Shown: piece after piece, positions 41,695 through 51,408 of the stretch | Position numbering within the stretch: position 1 is the first letter of the stretch | How the letters are laid out: every line of letters begins with the position of its first letter | Origin: Propionibacteriaceae bacterium | GTDB taxonomy: Bacteria > Actinomycetota > Actinomycetes > Propionibacteriales > Propionibacteriaceae | Reading direction: 5' to 3' | NCBI GenBank assembly: GCA_016717345.1 | Contig: JADKFR010000003.1 | Location: 186,001-250,000, forward strand | DNA length: 64,000 nucleotides | Program-made: the position numbers and the translations under genes | The notes under the pieces: generated by a model | Told to the model about the DNA's origin: nothing | Seen by the model: only the letters and a program-made list of their open reading frames with translations | The model's database searches: none

Positions 41695-43130
41695 CAATCC
41701 TCCAGCTCAACGATGAGATCGACCCCATCGGTAGCCGTGACCTTACCCCAGTGCAGGGTGCCGGCGTCAGGCACGCGGGACCCTACCTGGGCCTGCGCGA
41801 CCCCGTCGGTTTCGGGACCCTGATGGGCGGCACGACCCTGAACCCCGCCTTGGGCGTCAGCGGTCTCCACCAGCACCCGCACCCGCTCCCCGATCCGGTC
41901 CTCAGCGCGCTGGGAGACCAACTCGTCCACCAAGGCGCTGACGGTTTCTACTCGATCGGCGATCTCGCGGTCACTGACCTTGGCGGGGAGCCGCTGCCCT
42001 TCGGTGCCCTCCTCATCGGAGTAGCCGAAGACCCCTACGGCATCGAGCCGGGCGCTGGCGAGGAAGTCCATCAGCACGTCGACGTCCGCTGCCGTCTCCC
42101 CGGGGAACCCGACGATGACGTTGCTGCGGATCCCCGCCTGCGGCGCGCGGGTGCGGATCGAGGCCAGCAGGCCGGCGAAGGAGTCGGCGTCGCCGAAGCG
42201 CCGCATTCGCCGCAGCACACTCGCCGACGCGTGCTGGAACGGCAGATCGAAGTACGGCACCACCGATTCAAGCCCGCACATGGTTGCTATCAGGGAGGGC
42301 CGGACCTCGGCCGGCTGCAGGTAGCTGATCCGGATCCAGTCAAGCCCGTCCACGGCGTCCAACCGCTCCAGCAGCCGCTCCAGCGCGACCGGGGTGCCGA
42401 GGTCCTTGCCGTAAGAAGAAGAGTTCTCCGAAACCAGGACGACCTCGCGAACCCCGGAAGCCACCAGCCAGCGAGCTTCGGCAACGATGTCGTCAATGGG
42501 TCGCGAGAGGTAGGAGCCCCGAAAGGACGGGATGGCGCAGAACGCACAGCGGCGGTCGCACCCGGAGGCGATCTTCAGCGGGGCGGTGGCGCCACGCTCC
42601 AATCGCCGCCGCAGCACCTGGGGCCCGCTCGCCGGGGCGATCCCCACGGGCAACTCCCCGTGCCCCGGCAAGGCGATCCCCCCCGAGGCCGCCGGACGCG
42701 CGGTGGGCGCCAACGGCAGCAGGGTACGTCGGTCCCGGGGAGTGTGAGCCTGGTGGTGTTCGCCTGCCATGATCGAACGCAGCCGGGCCGCAATGTCGGC
42801 GTAGTCGTCGAAGCCCAGGACGGCGTCGGTCTCGGGGAGTTCCCGGGCAAGCTCGGCGCCGTACCGCTCAGCCATGCACCCGACGGCGACCACCGTCCGG
42901 CTCGGATCGTCGGCCTTGAGGTCGGCGGCAGCCAGCAGGGTGTCGATGGAGTCCTTCTTGGCGGCGTCGATGAAGCCGCAGGTGTTCACCAGGACTGCCG
43001 TGGCGTCGGCTGGGTCATCCACCAAGGAGAACCCGCCGGCCTCGAGCCGTCCGGCAAGCTCCTCGGAATCGACCTCGTTGCGGGCGCACCCCAGCGTCAC
43101 GAGATGGACGGTGGTCAGCTGGGACGTCAT
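41694..43130 (-). CDS. rimO: Ribosomal protein S12 methylthiotransferase
   Basis: 478-residue radical-SAM enzyme modifying Asp88 of S12. UPF0004 domain begins HLVTLGCARNEVDSEELAG; the radical SAM motif is CDRRCAFCAIP; a TRAM domain ends the protein (GERVRVLVETADAQGG). TAGGCT lies eight bases before the ATG. Confidence 0.93.
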   Translation of the reverse strand: MTSQLTTVHLVTLGCARNEVDSEELAGRLEAGGFSLVDDPADATAVLVNTCGFIDAAKKDSIDTLLAAADLKADDPSRTVVAVGCMAERYGAELARELPETDAVLGFDDYADIAARLRSIMAGEHHQAHTPRDRRTLLPLAPTARPAASGGIALPGHGELPVGIAPASGPQVLRRRLERGATAPLKIASGCDRRCAFCAIPSFRGSYLSRPIDDIVAEARWLVASGVREVVLVSENSSSYGKDLGTPVALERLLERLDAVDGLDWIRISYLQPAEVRPSLIATMCGLESVVPYFDLPFQHASASVLRRMRRFGDADSFAGLLASIRTRAPQAGIRSNVIVGFPGETAADVDVLMDFLASARLDAVGVFGYSDEEGTEGQRLPAKVSDREIADRVETVSALVDELVSQRAEDRIGERVRVLVETADAQGGVQGRAAHQGPETDGVAQAQVGSRVPDAGTLHWGKVTATDGVDLIVELED

Positions 43131-43138
43131 GTGGCCCG

Positions 43139-43144
43139 AGCCTA
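43139..43144 (-). promoter_or_regulatory. -10 element of rimO
   Basis: Minus strand reads TAGGCT, eight bases before ATG 43130. Confidence 0.45.
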
Positions 43145-43157
43145 CCCGGGACGGCGG

Positions 43158-45596
43158 TCAGCCCTCACGCAGGTTCGCCAGCACCTCGTCGAGGTCGTCG
43201 GGTTTCACCAGGACCTCCCGCGGCTTCGAGCCTTCGGACGGCCCGACGACCCCCCTCGTCTCAAGGATGTCCATCAGGCGTCCGGCTTTCGCGAACCCCA
43301 CCCGCAGCTTGCGCTGCAGCATCGAGGTCGAGCCCAGTTGCAGGTTCACCACGAGTTGTGCGGCCTCCAGCACCAGTTCGAGGTCGTCGCCGATGTCCTC
43401 GGCCACCGTCCGTCCGGACTCCGCCACAGCGGTGACGTCCTCGCGATACTGCGGGCTGAGTTGCTCGGTCACGTGCTTGACGACCGCGCGGATCTCGGCC
43501 TCGGTCACCCAGGCGCCCTGCACGCGCAGCGCCTTGGACTGCCCCATCGGAAGGAACAGCCCATCTCCTTGTCCCACCAACTTCTCGGCTCCGGGGGAGT
43601 CCAGGATGACCCGGGAATCGGTCATCGAACTGGTGGCGAAGGCCAGCCTCGAGGGCACGTTGGCCTTGATCAGTCCGGTGACCACATCGGTGGACGGACG
43701 CTGGGTGGCCAGCACGAGATGAATCCCCGCCGCGCGGGCCAGCTGGGTGATCCGGACGATCGAATCCTCGACGTCACGCGGTGCGACCATCATGAGGTCG
43801 GCGAGTTCGTCGACGATGACCAGCAGGTACGGGTAGGGCGCCAGGGTGCGCTCCGAGCCCGGCGGTAGCTTCACCTGGCCCGCGCGGACGGCGCGGTTGA
43901 AATCGTCGACGTGCCGGAAACCGAAGGCTGCCAGGTCGTCGTAACGCGCGTCCATCTCGCGGACCACCCACGACAGCGCCTCCGCGGCCTTCTTGGGCGA
44001 GGTGATGATGGGGGTGACCAGGTGCGGCACCCCTTCGTAGTGCGTCAACTCGACACGTTTGGGATCGACCAGCATCATGCGCACTTCGTCCGGGGTGGAC
44101 CGCATCAGGATCGAGGTGATCAGCGAGTTGACGAAGCTCGACTTGCCGGAGCCGGTGGCGCCGGCCACCAGCAGGTGGGGCATCTTGGCCATGTTGGCCA
44201 CGACATAGCCGCCCTCGACGTCCTTGCCCAAGCCGACCGTCATCGGGTGGTGGTCGTTGCGGGCGCGGTTCGAGCGCAGCACGTCTCCCAGAGAGACGAT
44301 CTCCTTGTCGGCGTTCGGGATCTCGATGCCGATCGCCGACTTGCCGGGGATCGGGGACAGGATCCGGACGTCGGCCGAGGCCACGGCGTACGCGATGTTC
44401 TTGGCCAATGCGGTCACCTTCTCGACCTTCACCGCATTGCCGAGTTCGACCTCGTAGCGGGTGACGGTCGGTCCACGGGTGTAGCCGGTGACGGTCGCGT
44501 CGATCTCGAATTGGCGCAGGACCTCGGTAAGGCGTCCGACCACCTGGTCGCTGGCCTGGCTACGGGCCTTGGGGACGGTGCCAGGCTTCAGAACCCCCTG
44601 ATCGGGGAGGGTATAGACGATGTCTCCGGAGAGTTGGTGCTGCTCGGCCCGCAACGGCAGGCCCGAGTTGGAAGGTGCCTCGATCGGGGGCTTGTCCGGC
44701 GGAAGTCCGGCGGTCAACCGGACCGGCTCGGTGACCTGGTCATCGGGGGATGATGAAACCGGTGCCGCGTCGATCGCTTCCTCCCAGGCCACATCGGCCA
44801 CCAGCGGAGTCACGTACGCCTCGTCGCGGGTGAAGTCGCTGAGTTCGGCCGGAGCCGGGGTGAACCGCTGCTTCAGCGCTGCGGCCCGCTCCCCCAGTTC
44901 GTGGACGGGGATGCCGGCGATCACCAGGACGCCGAATGCCACCAACAGCACCAGGATCGGCACCGCCAACCAGACGCTGACAAGATCCACTAGAAACGAC
45001 GAGGCGATGAAGCCGAGGAAGCCGCCGGCTTCCCGGATCAGTTCAGGGTGGGAACCCCGGGGCAGGCCCTTGGCGATGTGCACCAGGCCCAGCACGCCGA
45101 GCAGGACGACCGTCCACCCGACGACCTGGCGCCCTGCCGGGCCGTTGCGGTCAGGATGCCGCAGCGTGCGCCAGGAGGCGGCCACGGCGAACAGGGGCAC
45201 GGCCACGGCGAGCGAGCCGACCACGGTGGTCACCACCACGTGCACGACCGACCCCAGGGCGCCGGGCAGGCCGAACCAGAATTCGCCCGCCACGACGAGA
45301 CCGAGGATCAGCAGGGCGAGGCCCGCTCCGTCCCGCTTCAGCGCCGGGTCGAGGTCACGGGCCCCGGAGCCCACTGCCCGGGCGGTACCGCCCACCAGCG
45401 AGGCGGTGCCACGCCACAAGGCGGCCAGGCCGTGACCGACGCCGGTGAGGAACCGACTCAGCCCGAAGGGCTGGCTGGCCTTCCCGCGGGTCGTGGCACG
45501 GGTTGTGGGTTTCTTGCTTCCGGACGCTCGGGACGCCGTCGCACGCGGTGAGGCCGTGCTCCGGCTCCGCGAGGGGGAAGACGCGCGGGTCGCCAT
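43158..45596 (-). CDS. ftsK: DNA translocase FtsK
   Basis: 812 residues. A Ser/Arg/Thr-rich N-terminus, four membrane helices (about residues 70-240), a linker, then the motor with Walker A VAGATGSGKSSFVNSL and Walker B LLVIVDELADLMMV, and the DNA-reading gamma winged helix (VGFAKAGRLMDILETRGVV). It pumps terminus DNA at the septum. ATG 45596 follows TACCCT by seven bases. Confidence 0.95.
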   Translation of the reverse strand: MATRASSPSRSRSTASPRATASRASGSKKPTTRATTRGKASQPFGLSRFLTGVGHGLAALWRGTASLVGGTARAVGSGARDLDPALKRDGAGLALLILGLVVAGEFWFGLPGALGSVVHVVVTTVVGSLAVAVPLFAVAASWRTLRHPDRNGPAGRQVVGWTVVLLGVLGLVHIAKGLPRGSHPELIREAGGFLGFIASSFLVDLVSVWLAVPILVLLVAFGVLVIAGIPVHELGERAAALKQRFTPAPAELSDFTRDEAYVTPLVADVAWEEAIDAAPVSSSPDDQVTEPVRLTAGLPPDKPPIEAPSNSGLPLRAEQHQLSGDIVYTLPDQGVLKPGTVPKARSQASDQVVGRLTEVLRQFEIDATVTGYTRGPTVTRYEVELGNAVKVEKVTALAKNIAYAVASADVRILSPIPGKSAIGIEIPNADKEIVSLGDVLRSNRARNDHHPMTVGLGKDVEGGYVVANMAKMPHLLVAGATGSGKSSFVNSLITSILMRSTPDEVRMMLVDPKRVELTHYEGVPHLVTPIITSPKKAAEALSWVVREMDARYDDLAAFGFRHVDDFNRAVRAGQVKLPPGSERTLAPYPYLLVIVDELADLMMVAPRDVEDSIVRITQLARAAGIHLVLATQRPSTDVVTGLIKANVPSRLAFATSSMTDSRVILDSPGAEKLVGQGDGLFLPMGQSKALRVQGAWVTEAEIRAVVKHVTEQLSPQYREDVTAVAESGRTVAEDIGDDLELVLEAAQLVVNLQLGSTSMLQRKLRVGFAKAGRLMDILETRGVVGPSEGSKPREVLVKPDDLDEVLANLREG

Positions 45597-45603
45597 GACA
45601 CGA

Positions 45604-45609
45604 AGGGTA
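45604..45609 (-). promoter_or_regulatory. -10 element of leaderless ftsK
   Basis: Minus strand reads TACCCT seven bases before ATG 45596. Confidence 0.45.
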
Positions 45610-45657
45610 GGCGAATCGGCTCCCAACCGCGACCAGCCCACGCCGGGGCACGGCCAA

Positions 45658-46617
45658 CTACCCCCGCCCGCCGCTGAAGTGGTCCCAGCCCTGGGGGCCC
45701 TCCCAGACTGCCCCGTCCACCAGCACGATCGGCTCGCCGGCCTCGACGTGACCGATCACCCGCCAGCCGTCGGGGACGCCTCCCGCGGCGAAGGTGGCGG
45801 TCAGCGCATGGTCGTCCCCGCCGGTGAGAATGAACCCCAGGGGATCGCGTCGCCCGATGGCGCCCGCCACCGCCCGCTGCGGCTCGGCGATGTCGAAATG
45901 GGAGGTTTGAAGCTGGATGGTGACGCCGGAGGCCCGGGCGACGTGCCCGAGGTCGGCGAGCAGCCCGTCCGACACGTCGATCATGGCACTGGCGCCCGCC
46001 CGGGCAGCCGCCGCACCCGCACCGTAGGGCGGCTCAGGAACCCGATGGGCGTTGACGACCGCCGCCGGGGAACGGAAGCCGCGATTGAGCACGGCCCGAC
46101 CGGCTTCGGCCCAACCGAGCCGACCCTTGAGGGCCACCACGTCACCGGGACGCGCTCCCGCGCGGGTCACCGGGTCGCGGCCCTGCAGGTCGCCGAACAC
46201 GGTCACCGTGACGACAGCAGTGGGGGCGGCGGTGGTGTCCCCGCCGAGCAGGCCGGCGCCGGCCCGTTCGCATTCCTGGCGGACCCCCGCGGCGAAGTCC
46301 CTCACCCAATCTGCAGCCAGCGTGGTGGGGACGGCCAGCGAGATCACCAAGCCGATCGGACGGGCCCCCACCGCCTCCAGGTCCGCGACCGCTGCCGCCA
46401 CGGCCTTGCGTCCGACATCGCGCGGCGAGGACCACGTGTCCTTCCAATGCCGATCCGCCACCATGGTGTCGGTGGAGACCGCCACGTTCCCCTCCGCGCT
46501 GAACACCGCGCAGTCGTCGCCGGCCCCCAGCACCACCCCGCGGGTCATCGGCAGGTCCCGAATGATCTCGTCGATGAGGCCGAATTCCCCCAACTCGCCG
46601 ACGGAACCACCGGCCAT
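45658..46617 (-). CDS. thiL: Thiamine-monophosphate kinase
   Basis: 319-residue PurM/ThiL-fold kinase making thiamine diphosphate. GAGDDCAVF, VAVSTDTMVADRHW, KAVAAAVADLEAVGARP and SAMIDVSDGLLADLGH (metal-binding) are clear. ATG shares a base with the ddl stop (TGATG), so the pair is translationally coupled. Confidence 0.93.
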   Translation of the reverse strand: MAGGSVGELGEFGLIDEIIRDLPMTRGVVLGAGDDCAVFSAEGNVAVSTDTMVADRHWKDTWSSPRDVGRKAVAAAVADLEAVGARPIGLVISLAVPTTLAADWVRDFAAGVRQECERAGAGLLGGDTTAAPTAVVTVTVFGDLQGRDPVTRAGARPGDVVALKGRLGWAEAGRAVLNRGFRSPAAVVNAHRVPEPPYGAGAAAARAGASAMIDVSDGLLADLGHVARASGVTIQLQTSHFDIAEPQRAVAGAIGRRDPLGFILTGGDDHALTATFAAGGVPDGWRVIGHVEAGEPIVLVDGAVWEGPQGWDHFSGGRG

Positions 46618-47735
46618 CAGCGCAAACCCATCGGCCGCGCCAGGGCCAGCTCGAGCAGTTCACTGATCAGGTCGGGGTAGGTGAGGCCACTGGCCTGCCA
46701 CAGTCGGGGGAACATCGAATGTCTGGTGAAGCCGGGCATCGTGTTCAGTTCGTTGACGAACACCTCCCCGTCGGCGGTCAGGAACAGGTCGACCCGGGCC
46801 AGCCCTTCGCAGTTCATCACCGCGAAGGTACGCCCGGCCAGGGCCTGCACCTGCGCCAGCTGCTCGGAGGCGAGCGCTGCCGGCGTTTCGAGACTCACCT
46901 GCCCCTCGGGCAGGTACTTCGCGTCGAAGTCATAGAAGGAGTCGCCGTGCATGATGATCTCGCCGGGCAACGACACCCGCGGGGCCCGACCGGCGACCCC
47001 TTCGAGGACGGCCACCTCGATCTCGCGACAGCCGACGAAACCACGCTCGACAATCACCTTCGGGTCATAACGCTGGGCTTCCGCGACGGCCGCCGCCAGC
47101 GTGTCGGGCCCATCCACCCGGGAGATACCGAGGCTCGAACCTCCCCGCGCGGGCTTGACGAAGACCGGGAAGCCGAGTTCGGCAACCGCCTCGGCGCAAC
47201 CCGTGCGATCCGATTGCCACATCAGTGGCGAGATCGCGACCCACGGGCCCACCGGCAACCCCGCCGAATCCATGGACCGCTTCATGAGGTCCTTGTCCAT
47301 GCCGATCGCGCTGGCCGCGACTCCCGCCCCGACGTAGCGGACGCCGAGCATCTCGAACATCCCCTGGATCGTGCCGTCCTCGCCGTAGGGGCCGTGCAGC
47401 AACGCGAACGCCACGTCGATGTCGGTCAGGTCGCTGAGTTCGTCGCCGATCCGGGTGGCGACCTGGGCCCCGTGCGCACCGCGCAGCAGCACGGCCTCCT
47501 CCAGCCCCTCGGGCACCCGCGGCAGGCGCCCGTCCACCACGTCGAGGGCCATCACCTGTTCCAAGGGCACGCGGAACCACCGTCCATCGGCCGAGATCCC
47601 GATCCCGACCACCTCGAACCGCTCGGCGTCCAGCGCCCGCGCCACCCCGCCCGCGGTGAGGCAGGAGATCTCGTGCTCGGAGCTGACTCCCCCGAAGATC
47701 AGCGAAACCCTGCAGCGTCGGTCCTGCTCAGTCAT
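46617..47735 (-). CDS. ddl: D-alanine-D-alanine ligase
   Basis: 372-residue ATP-grasp enzyme making the D-Ala-D-Ala end of peptidoglycan precursors. IFGGVSSEHEISCLTAGG, LLHGPYGEDGTIQG, KPARGGSSLGISRV and FVNELNTMPGFTRHSMFP are all typical; the last includes the metal-binding Asn/Glu. First gene of ddl-thiL. Confidence 0.94.
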   Translation of the reverse strand: MTEQDRRCRVSLIFGGVSSEHEISCLTAGGVARALDAERFEVVGIGISADGRWFRVPLEQVMALDVVDGRLPRVPEGLEEAVLLRGAHGAQVATRIGDELSDLTDIDVAFALLHGPYGEDGTIQGMFEMLGVRYVGAGVAASAIGMDKDLMKRSMDSAGLPVGPWVAISPLMWQSDRTGCAEAVAELGFPVFVKPARGGSSLGISRVDGPDTLAAAVAEAQRYDPKVIVERGFVGCREIEVAVLEGVAGRAPRVSLPGEIIMHGDSFYDFDAKYLPEGQVSLETPAALASEQLAQVQALAGRTFAVMNCEGLARVDLFLTADGEVFVNELNTMPGFTRHSMFPRLWQASGLTYPDLISELLELALARPMGLR

Positions 47736-47786
47736 GTGTCCTCCGGGTCGACTTCTGTGCCGAAGCCTACTGGGCCTGTCCTGCGG

Positions 47787-48551
47787 TCAGTCCCCGGCGG
47801 GTAGCTGCGGGACACGCCGCCCGGCACGAAGGTCGTACCGCTCGGCGGGGGCGACCTCCCCGCGGATCCCGGCCACCAGGGCGGTGATCGACGCCATGAT
47901 GCGCCGTCCGACCTCGAGGACAGCGGCACGATCGGTGCGCCCGGCCAGGTCGGCCACATCGATCGGCTCACCGACCCGGAACGTCATCGTGGAGCGGGGA
48001 AGGAACGTCGGGAAAGTCGGCTTCTTCCCACCCATCACCTGCTGGGCGCCCCATTGCCCGATGGGGACCACCGGGCACCCGGTGCTCAGGGCGAGCCGAG
48101 CGGCGCCCGCGTGAGCGGTCATCGGCCAGCCGTCCGGGTCAGCCGTGATGGTGCCTTCGGGGTAGATCAGCACACACTCGCCACGCTTGAGGGCCTCCTC
48201 GGCGGGCACCAGGGCGTTCCCCGCGCGGGCGGTGTTCCGCTCGACCGGGATCTGGCCGCACTGCGTGGCCAGCCACCCGATCACCGGGACCTGCCACAGG
48301 TCCGCCTTGCCCAGGGCGCGGGGCCAGCGTCCGTGCCAGATCAGGAACTGCGCCAGGGCCGCCGGGTCGAAGTTCGAAATGTGGTTGGCCACCACGATCA
48401 CGCCCCCGGCCGCGGGCAGGTTGTCCGCCGGGCCCCAGTCCTGACGGGTGAGGAGTCGCAGGAGCCCCCCGCCGACCCACGCGAGTCTTCGGTAGGTCGG
48501 CTGGACGGGGGTGGGGTTCGCCTCCCGCAGCGGGAGCTGCGCGCGATTCAC
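47787..48551 (-). CDS. 1-acylglycerol-3-phosphate acyltransferase (PlsC family)
   Basis: 254 residues. The HX4D motif is NHISNFD and the second motif YPEGTIT; no strong membrane anchor is seen. It acylates lysophosphatidate or a related substrate. GTG 48551 overlaps the leuD stop by four bases (GTGA), although the functions are unrelated; this coupling of plsC-like genes to leuCD and ddl is common in actinobacteria. Confidence 0.87.
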   Translation of the reverse strand: MNRAQLPLREANPTPVQPTYRRLAWVGGGLLRLLTRQDWGPADNLPAAGGVIVVANHISNFDPAALAQFLIWHGRWPRALGKADLWQVPVIGWLATQCGQIPVERNTARAGNALVPAEEALKRGECVLIYPEGTITADPDGWPMTAHAGAARLALSTGCPVVPIGQWGAQQVMGGKKPTFPTFLPRSTMTFRVGEPIDVADLAGRTDRAAVLEVGRRIMASITALVAGIRGEVAPAERYDLRAGRRVPQLPAGD

Positions 48552-49153
48552 CCCGCCGTTTTGGCGGGCAGGGTTCGCGGCAGCCAACTGGGACGGGTTG
48601 CCTCGAACTGGGTGATCAGGTCGGCGTGCTGCAGGGTGAGCCCGATGTCGTCGAGACCTTCAAGCAGGCGATGCCGGGTGTAGTCGTCGATGCTGAACTC
48701 GAACACGTCCGCACCCGCGGTGATTGTCTTCGCGACCAGGTCAACGGTGAGTTCCGAGCCGGGGGCCGCCTCCAGCAGGTCCCACAACTTCTCCACGACG
48801 TCCTGGCCGACCCCTGCGATGACCAGGCCGGCCTTGCCGGAGTTGCCGCGGAAGATGTCGCCGAAGCGTGGGCCGATGACGACGCGGAAGCCGTAGTTCT
48901 GCAGCGCCCAGACCGCGTGCTCGCGCGAGGAGCCGGTCCCGAAGTCGGGACCTGCCACCAGAATGGAACCGGCGGCGTAGGCAGGCTGGTTGAGCACGAA
49001 GGTCTCGTCGCTGCGCCAGGCGGCGAACAGGCCGTCCTCGAAGCCGGTCCGGGTGACCCGCTTGAGGTAGACGGCCGGGATGATCTGGTCGGTGTCGACG
49101 TTGCTGCGGCGCAGCGGGACCCCGATCCCGGTGTGGGTGCTGAACTTGTCCAT
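48548..49153 (-). CDS. leuD: 3-isopropylmalate dehydratase small subunit
   Basis: 201 residues. RRSNVDTDQIIPAVYLKR and GPDFGTGSSREHAVWAL (swivelling domain signature) are intact. With LeuC it isomerises 2- to 3-isopropylmalate in leucine synthesis. It starts nine bases after leuC. Confidence 0.94.
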   Translation of the reverse strand: MDKFSTHTGIGVPLRRSNVDTDQIIPAVYLKRVTRTGFEDGLFAAWRSDETFVLNQPAYAAGSILVAGPDFGTGSSREHAVWALQNYGFRVVIGPRFGDIFRGNSGKAGLVIAGVGQDVVEKLWDLLEAAPGSELTVDLVAKTITAGADVFEFSIDDYTRHRLLEGLDDIGLTLQHADLITQFEATRPSWLPRTLPAKTAG

Positions 49154-49162
49154 GACTACCCC

Positions 49163-50559
49163 TTACAGATCTGACGGTGAGCTCAACGTGCCGCGGATCG
49201 CCGTCGCCGCGGCGACCGGCGGGGACACCAGATGGGTTCGTCCACCCTTGCCCTGGCGGCCTTCGAAGTTGCGGTTGGAGGTGGACGCGCTGCGCTCCCC
49301 CGGCGCCAGCTGGTCGGGGTTCATGCCCAGGCACATCGAGCAGCCGGCCGCCCGCCATTCGGCGCCGAACTCCAGGAACACCTTGTCCAGGCCCTCGGAC
49401 TCGGCCTGCAGCCGGACCCGTGCCGAACCGGGGACGACCAGCATCCGCACGCCGTCGGCGATGGTGTGGCCCTTCAGTACCGAGGCCGCCAGGCGGAGGT
49501 CCTCGATCCGTCCGTTCGTGCAGGAACCGAGGAAGACGGTATCGACCCGGATGTCGCGCATCGCGGTGCCTGCGGTCAGGTCCATGTAGGCCAGGGCCCG
49601 CTCGGCGGCGGCCCGGTCGACCGGGTCAGCGAAATCCTCCGGCGAGGGCACCGCGGCGCCCAGCGGGACGCCCTGGCCGGGGTTCGTGCCCCAGGTCACG
49701 AACGGCGTCAAGGTGGCGGCGTCGATGGTGACCTCGGCGTCGAAGACCGCATCCGGATCGGTGAACAGCGTTCTCCAGTACGCGACCGCGGCGTCCCAGT
49801 CCTCGCCCTCGGGGGCGTGCGGGCGTCCCTTCAGGTAGGCGAAGGTGGTGTCGTCGGGGGCGACCAGGCCGGCCTTGGCACCCCATTCGATGCTCATGTT
49901 GCAGATCGTCATGCGGCCTTCCATCGACAGGTTCTCGATGGTGTCGCCGCGGTATTCCACGACATAGCCCTGGCCGCCTCCGGTGCCGACCTTGGCGATC
50001 AGGGCCAGCACGACGTCCTTGGCGGTGACGCCCTCAGGCAGGGCCCCGTTGATGGTCACCGCCATCGTCTTGGGCCGGGCCTGGGGCAGCGTCTGGGTGG
50101 CCAGCACGTGCTCGACCTCGGAGGTGCCGATGCCGAACGCCAGCGCGCCGAACGCGCCGTGGGTGGAGGTGTGGGAGTCGCCGCAGACCATGGTCAGCCC
50201 GGCTGGGTGATGCCCAGCTGCGGGCCGATGATGTGGACGACGCCCTGGTCCTTGTCGCCCAGGGAGTGGATCCGAACACCGAACTCGGCGGCGTTCCTGC
50301 GCAGGGTGTCGACCTGGAGCTTCGAGACCGGATCGGCGATCGGGAGCAGGATGTTGAGGGTCGGGGTGTTGTGGTCCTCGGTGGCCATCGTCAGGTCGGT
50401 GCGCCTCACCGGGCGTCCGGCCAACCGCAGGCCGTCGAACGCCTGCGGGCTGGTGACCTCGTGCACCAGGTGCAGATCGATGTAGAGCAGGTCCGGCTCC
50501 CCGGGCGCCGCACGCACCACGTGGCTCTCCCACACTTTGTCGCTCAGCGTCTTTCCCAT
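49163..50559 (-). CDS. leuC: 3-isopropylmalate dehydratase large subunit, frame broken by one base
   Basis: Aconitase-family subunit. The first part (MGKTLSDKVWESHVV ... GPQLGITQPG) reads in one frame and the rest (LTMVCGDSHTSTHGAFG to the end) in another. The change lies at about 50196-50206: CAG CCG GGC TGA CC ATG; one added C restores GGC CTG ACC ATG and the family sequence ITQPG(L/M)T. The cluster cysteines remain (GSCTNGRIEDL, CSMCLGM). GGAGG lies before ATG 50559. Either a sequencing error or a true null allele. Confidence 0.88.
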
Positions 50560-50612
50560 CGGACCTCCATTGCTCACGCGCCCATCCTGCGGGCCGCTAC
50601 AGTCACATCATT

Positions 50613-50618
50613 ACCCTA
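50613..50618 (-). promoter_or_regulatory. -10 element of leuCD operon
   Basis: Minus strand reads TAGGGT, giving a leader of about 45 bases. No leucine-rich leader peptide is seen in it. Confidence 0.45.
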
Positions 50619-50626
50619 ACAGGCTT

Positions 50627-50640
50627 GCATATCATGATGC
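50627..50640. promoter_or_regulatory. Candidate operator between leuC and the IclR regulator
   Basis: GCATATCATGATGC, arms GCAT/ATGC around a TCATGA core, lies between the leuC -10 and the regulator start, where an NdgR-type protein would bind. Confidence 0.35.
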
Positions 50641-50659
50641 GAGACGGCAGTATCATCCT

Positions 50660-51385
50660 ATGGACAATTCAAGCGGTGTCGGAGTGCTGGACAAGGCGGC
50701 CCTCGTTCTGACAGCCCTCGAGCAGGGACCAACGACGCTCGCCGGACTCGTCACCGCCACGGGATTGGCCCGGCCCACCGCCCATCGGCTCGCGGTCGCC
50801 CTCGAACACCACCGTCTCGTCAGCCGTGACCTCCAGGGACGGTTCGTGCTCGGCCCCCGCCTCACCGAACTGGCCTCGGCCGCCGGCGAGGATCGCCTGC
50901 TGGCGACCGCGGGCCCGGTTCTCGCCCGGCTGCGCGACATCACCGGGGAATCCGCCCAGTTGTTCCGGCGTCAGGGCGACTTCAGGGTCTGCGCCGCCGC
51001 CGCCGAGCGTCCCTCCGGCCTGCGTGACACGATCCCTGTGGGTACGCAGCTCACCATGGCCGCCGGCTCAGCCGCGCAGGTGCTGCTCGCCTGGGAGGAC
51101 CCCGACCGCATCCAGCGGGGGCTCCAGACCTCGTCGTTCTCTGCCGTCGCGCTGGCCACCGTCCGCCGTCGCGGCTGGGCCCAGTCGGTCGCCGAACGCG
51201 AGGCCGGGGTCGCCTCGGTCTCGGCTCCCGTCCGCTCCCCCAGCGGCAAGGTGATCGCCGCGGTCAGTGTTTCCGGACCGATCGAGCGTCTCTCCCGGCA
51301 GCCGGGTCGCCTCCATGCCCCGGCCGTCATCGCCGCGGCCGAACGCCTCTCGGAGGTGCTGCGCCGCACCGGCGGCGAGGGCTGA
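50660..51385 (+). CDS. ndgR: IclR family transcriptional regulator (NdgR-like)
   Basis: 241 residues: N-terminal winged helix (VLDKAALVLTALEQGPTTLAGLVTATGLARPTAHRLAVALE) and C-terminal IclR ligand domain. Divergence from leuCD matches NdgR of Streptomyces and LtbR of Corynebacterium, regulators of leuCD. ATG 50660 is chosen since the IclR fold begins there; 41 upstream codons run through the control region. Exact orthology is inferred from context. Confidence 0.82.
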   Translation: MDNSSGVGVLDKAALVLTALEQGPTTLAGLVTATGLARPTAHRLAVALEHHRLVSRDLQGRFVLGPRLTELASAAGEDRLLATAGPVLARLRDITGESAQLFRRQGDFRVCAAAAERPSGLRDTIPVGTQLTMAAGSAAQVLLAWEDPDRIQRGLQTSSFSAVALATVRRRGWAQSVAEREAGVASVSAPVRSPSGKVIAAVSVSGPIERLSRQPGRLHAPAVIAAAERLSEVLRRTGGEG

Positions 51386-51408
51386 GGCGCCCTGGCGGGC
51401 AGGGGCTG

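Noticed and set aside
50190..50215. Programmed frameshift in leuC
   Set aside because: No slippery heptamer or downstream pseudoknot; LeuC is not known to use recoding; a lost C fits better.
50560..50659. Leucine attenuator before leuC
   Set aside because: Short start-stop pairs exist but none has leucine codons, and no terminator hairpin is seen.
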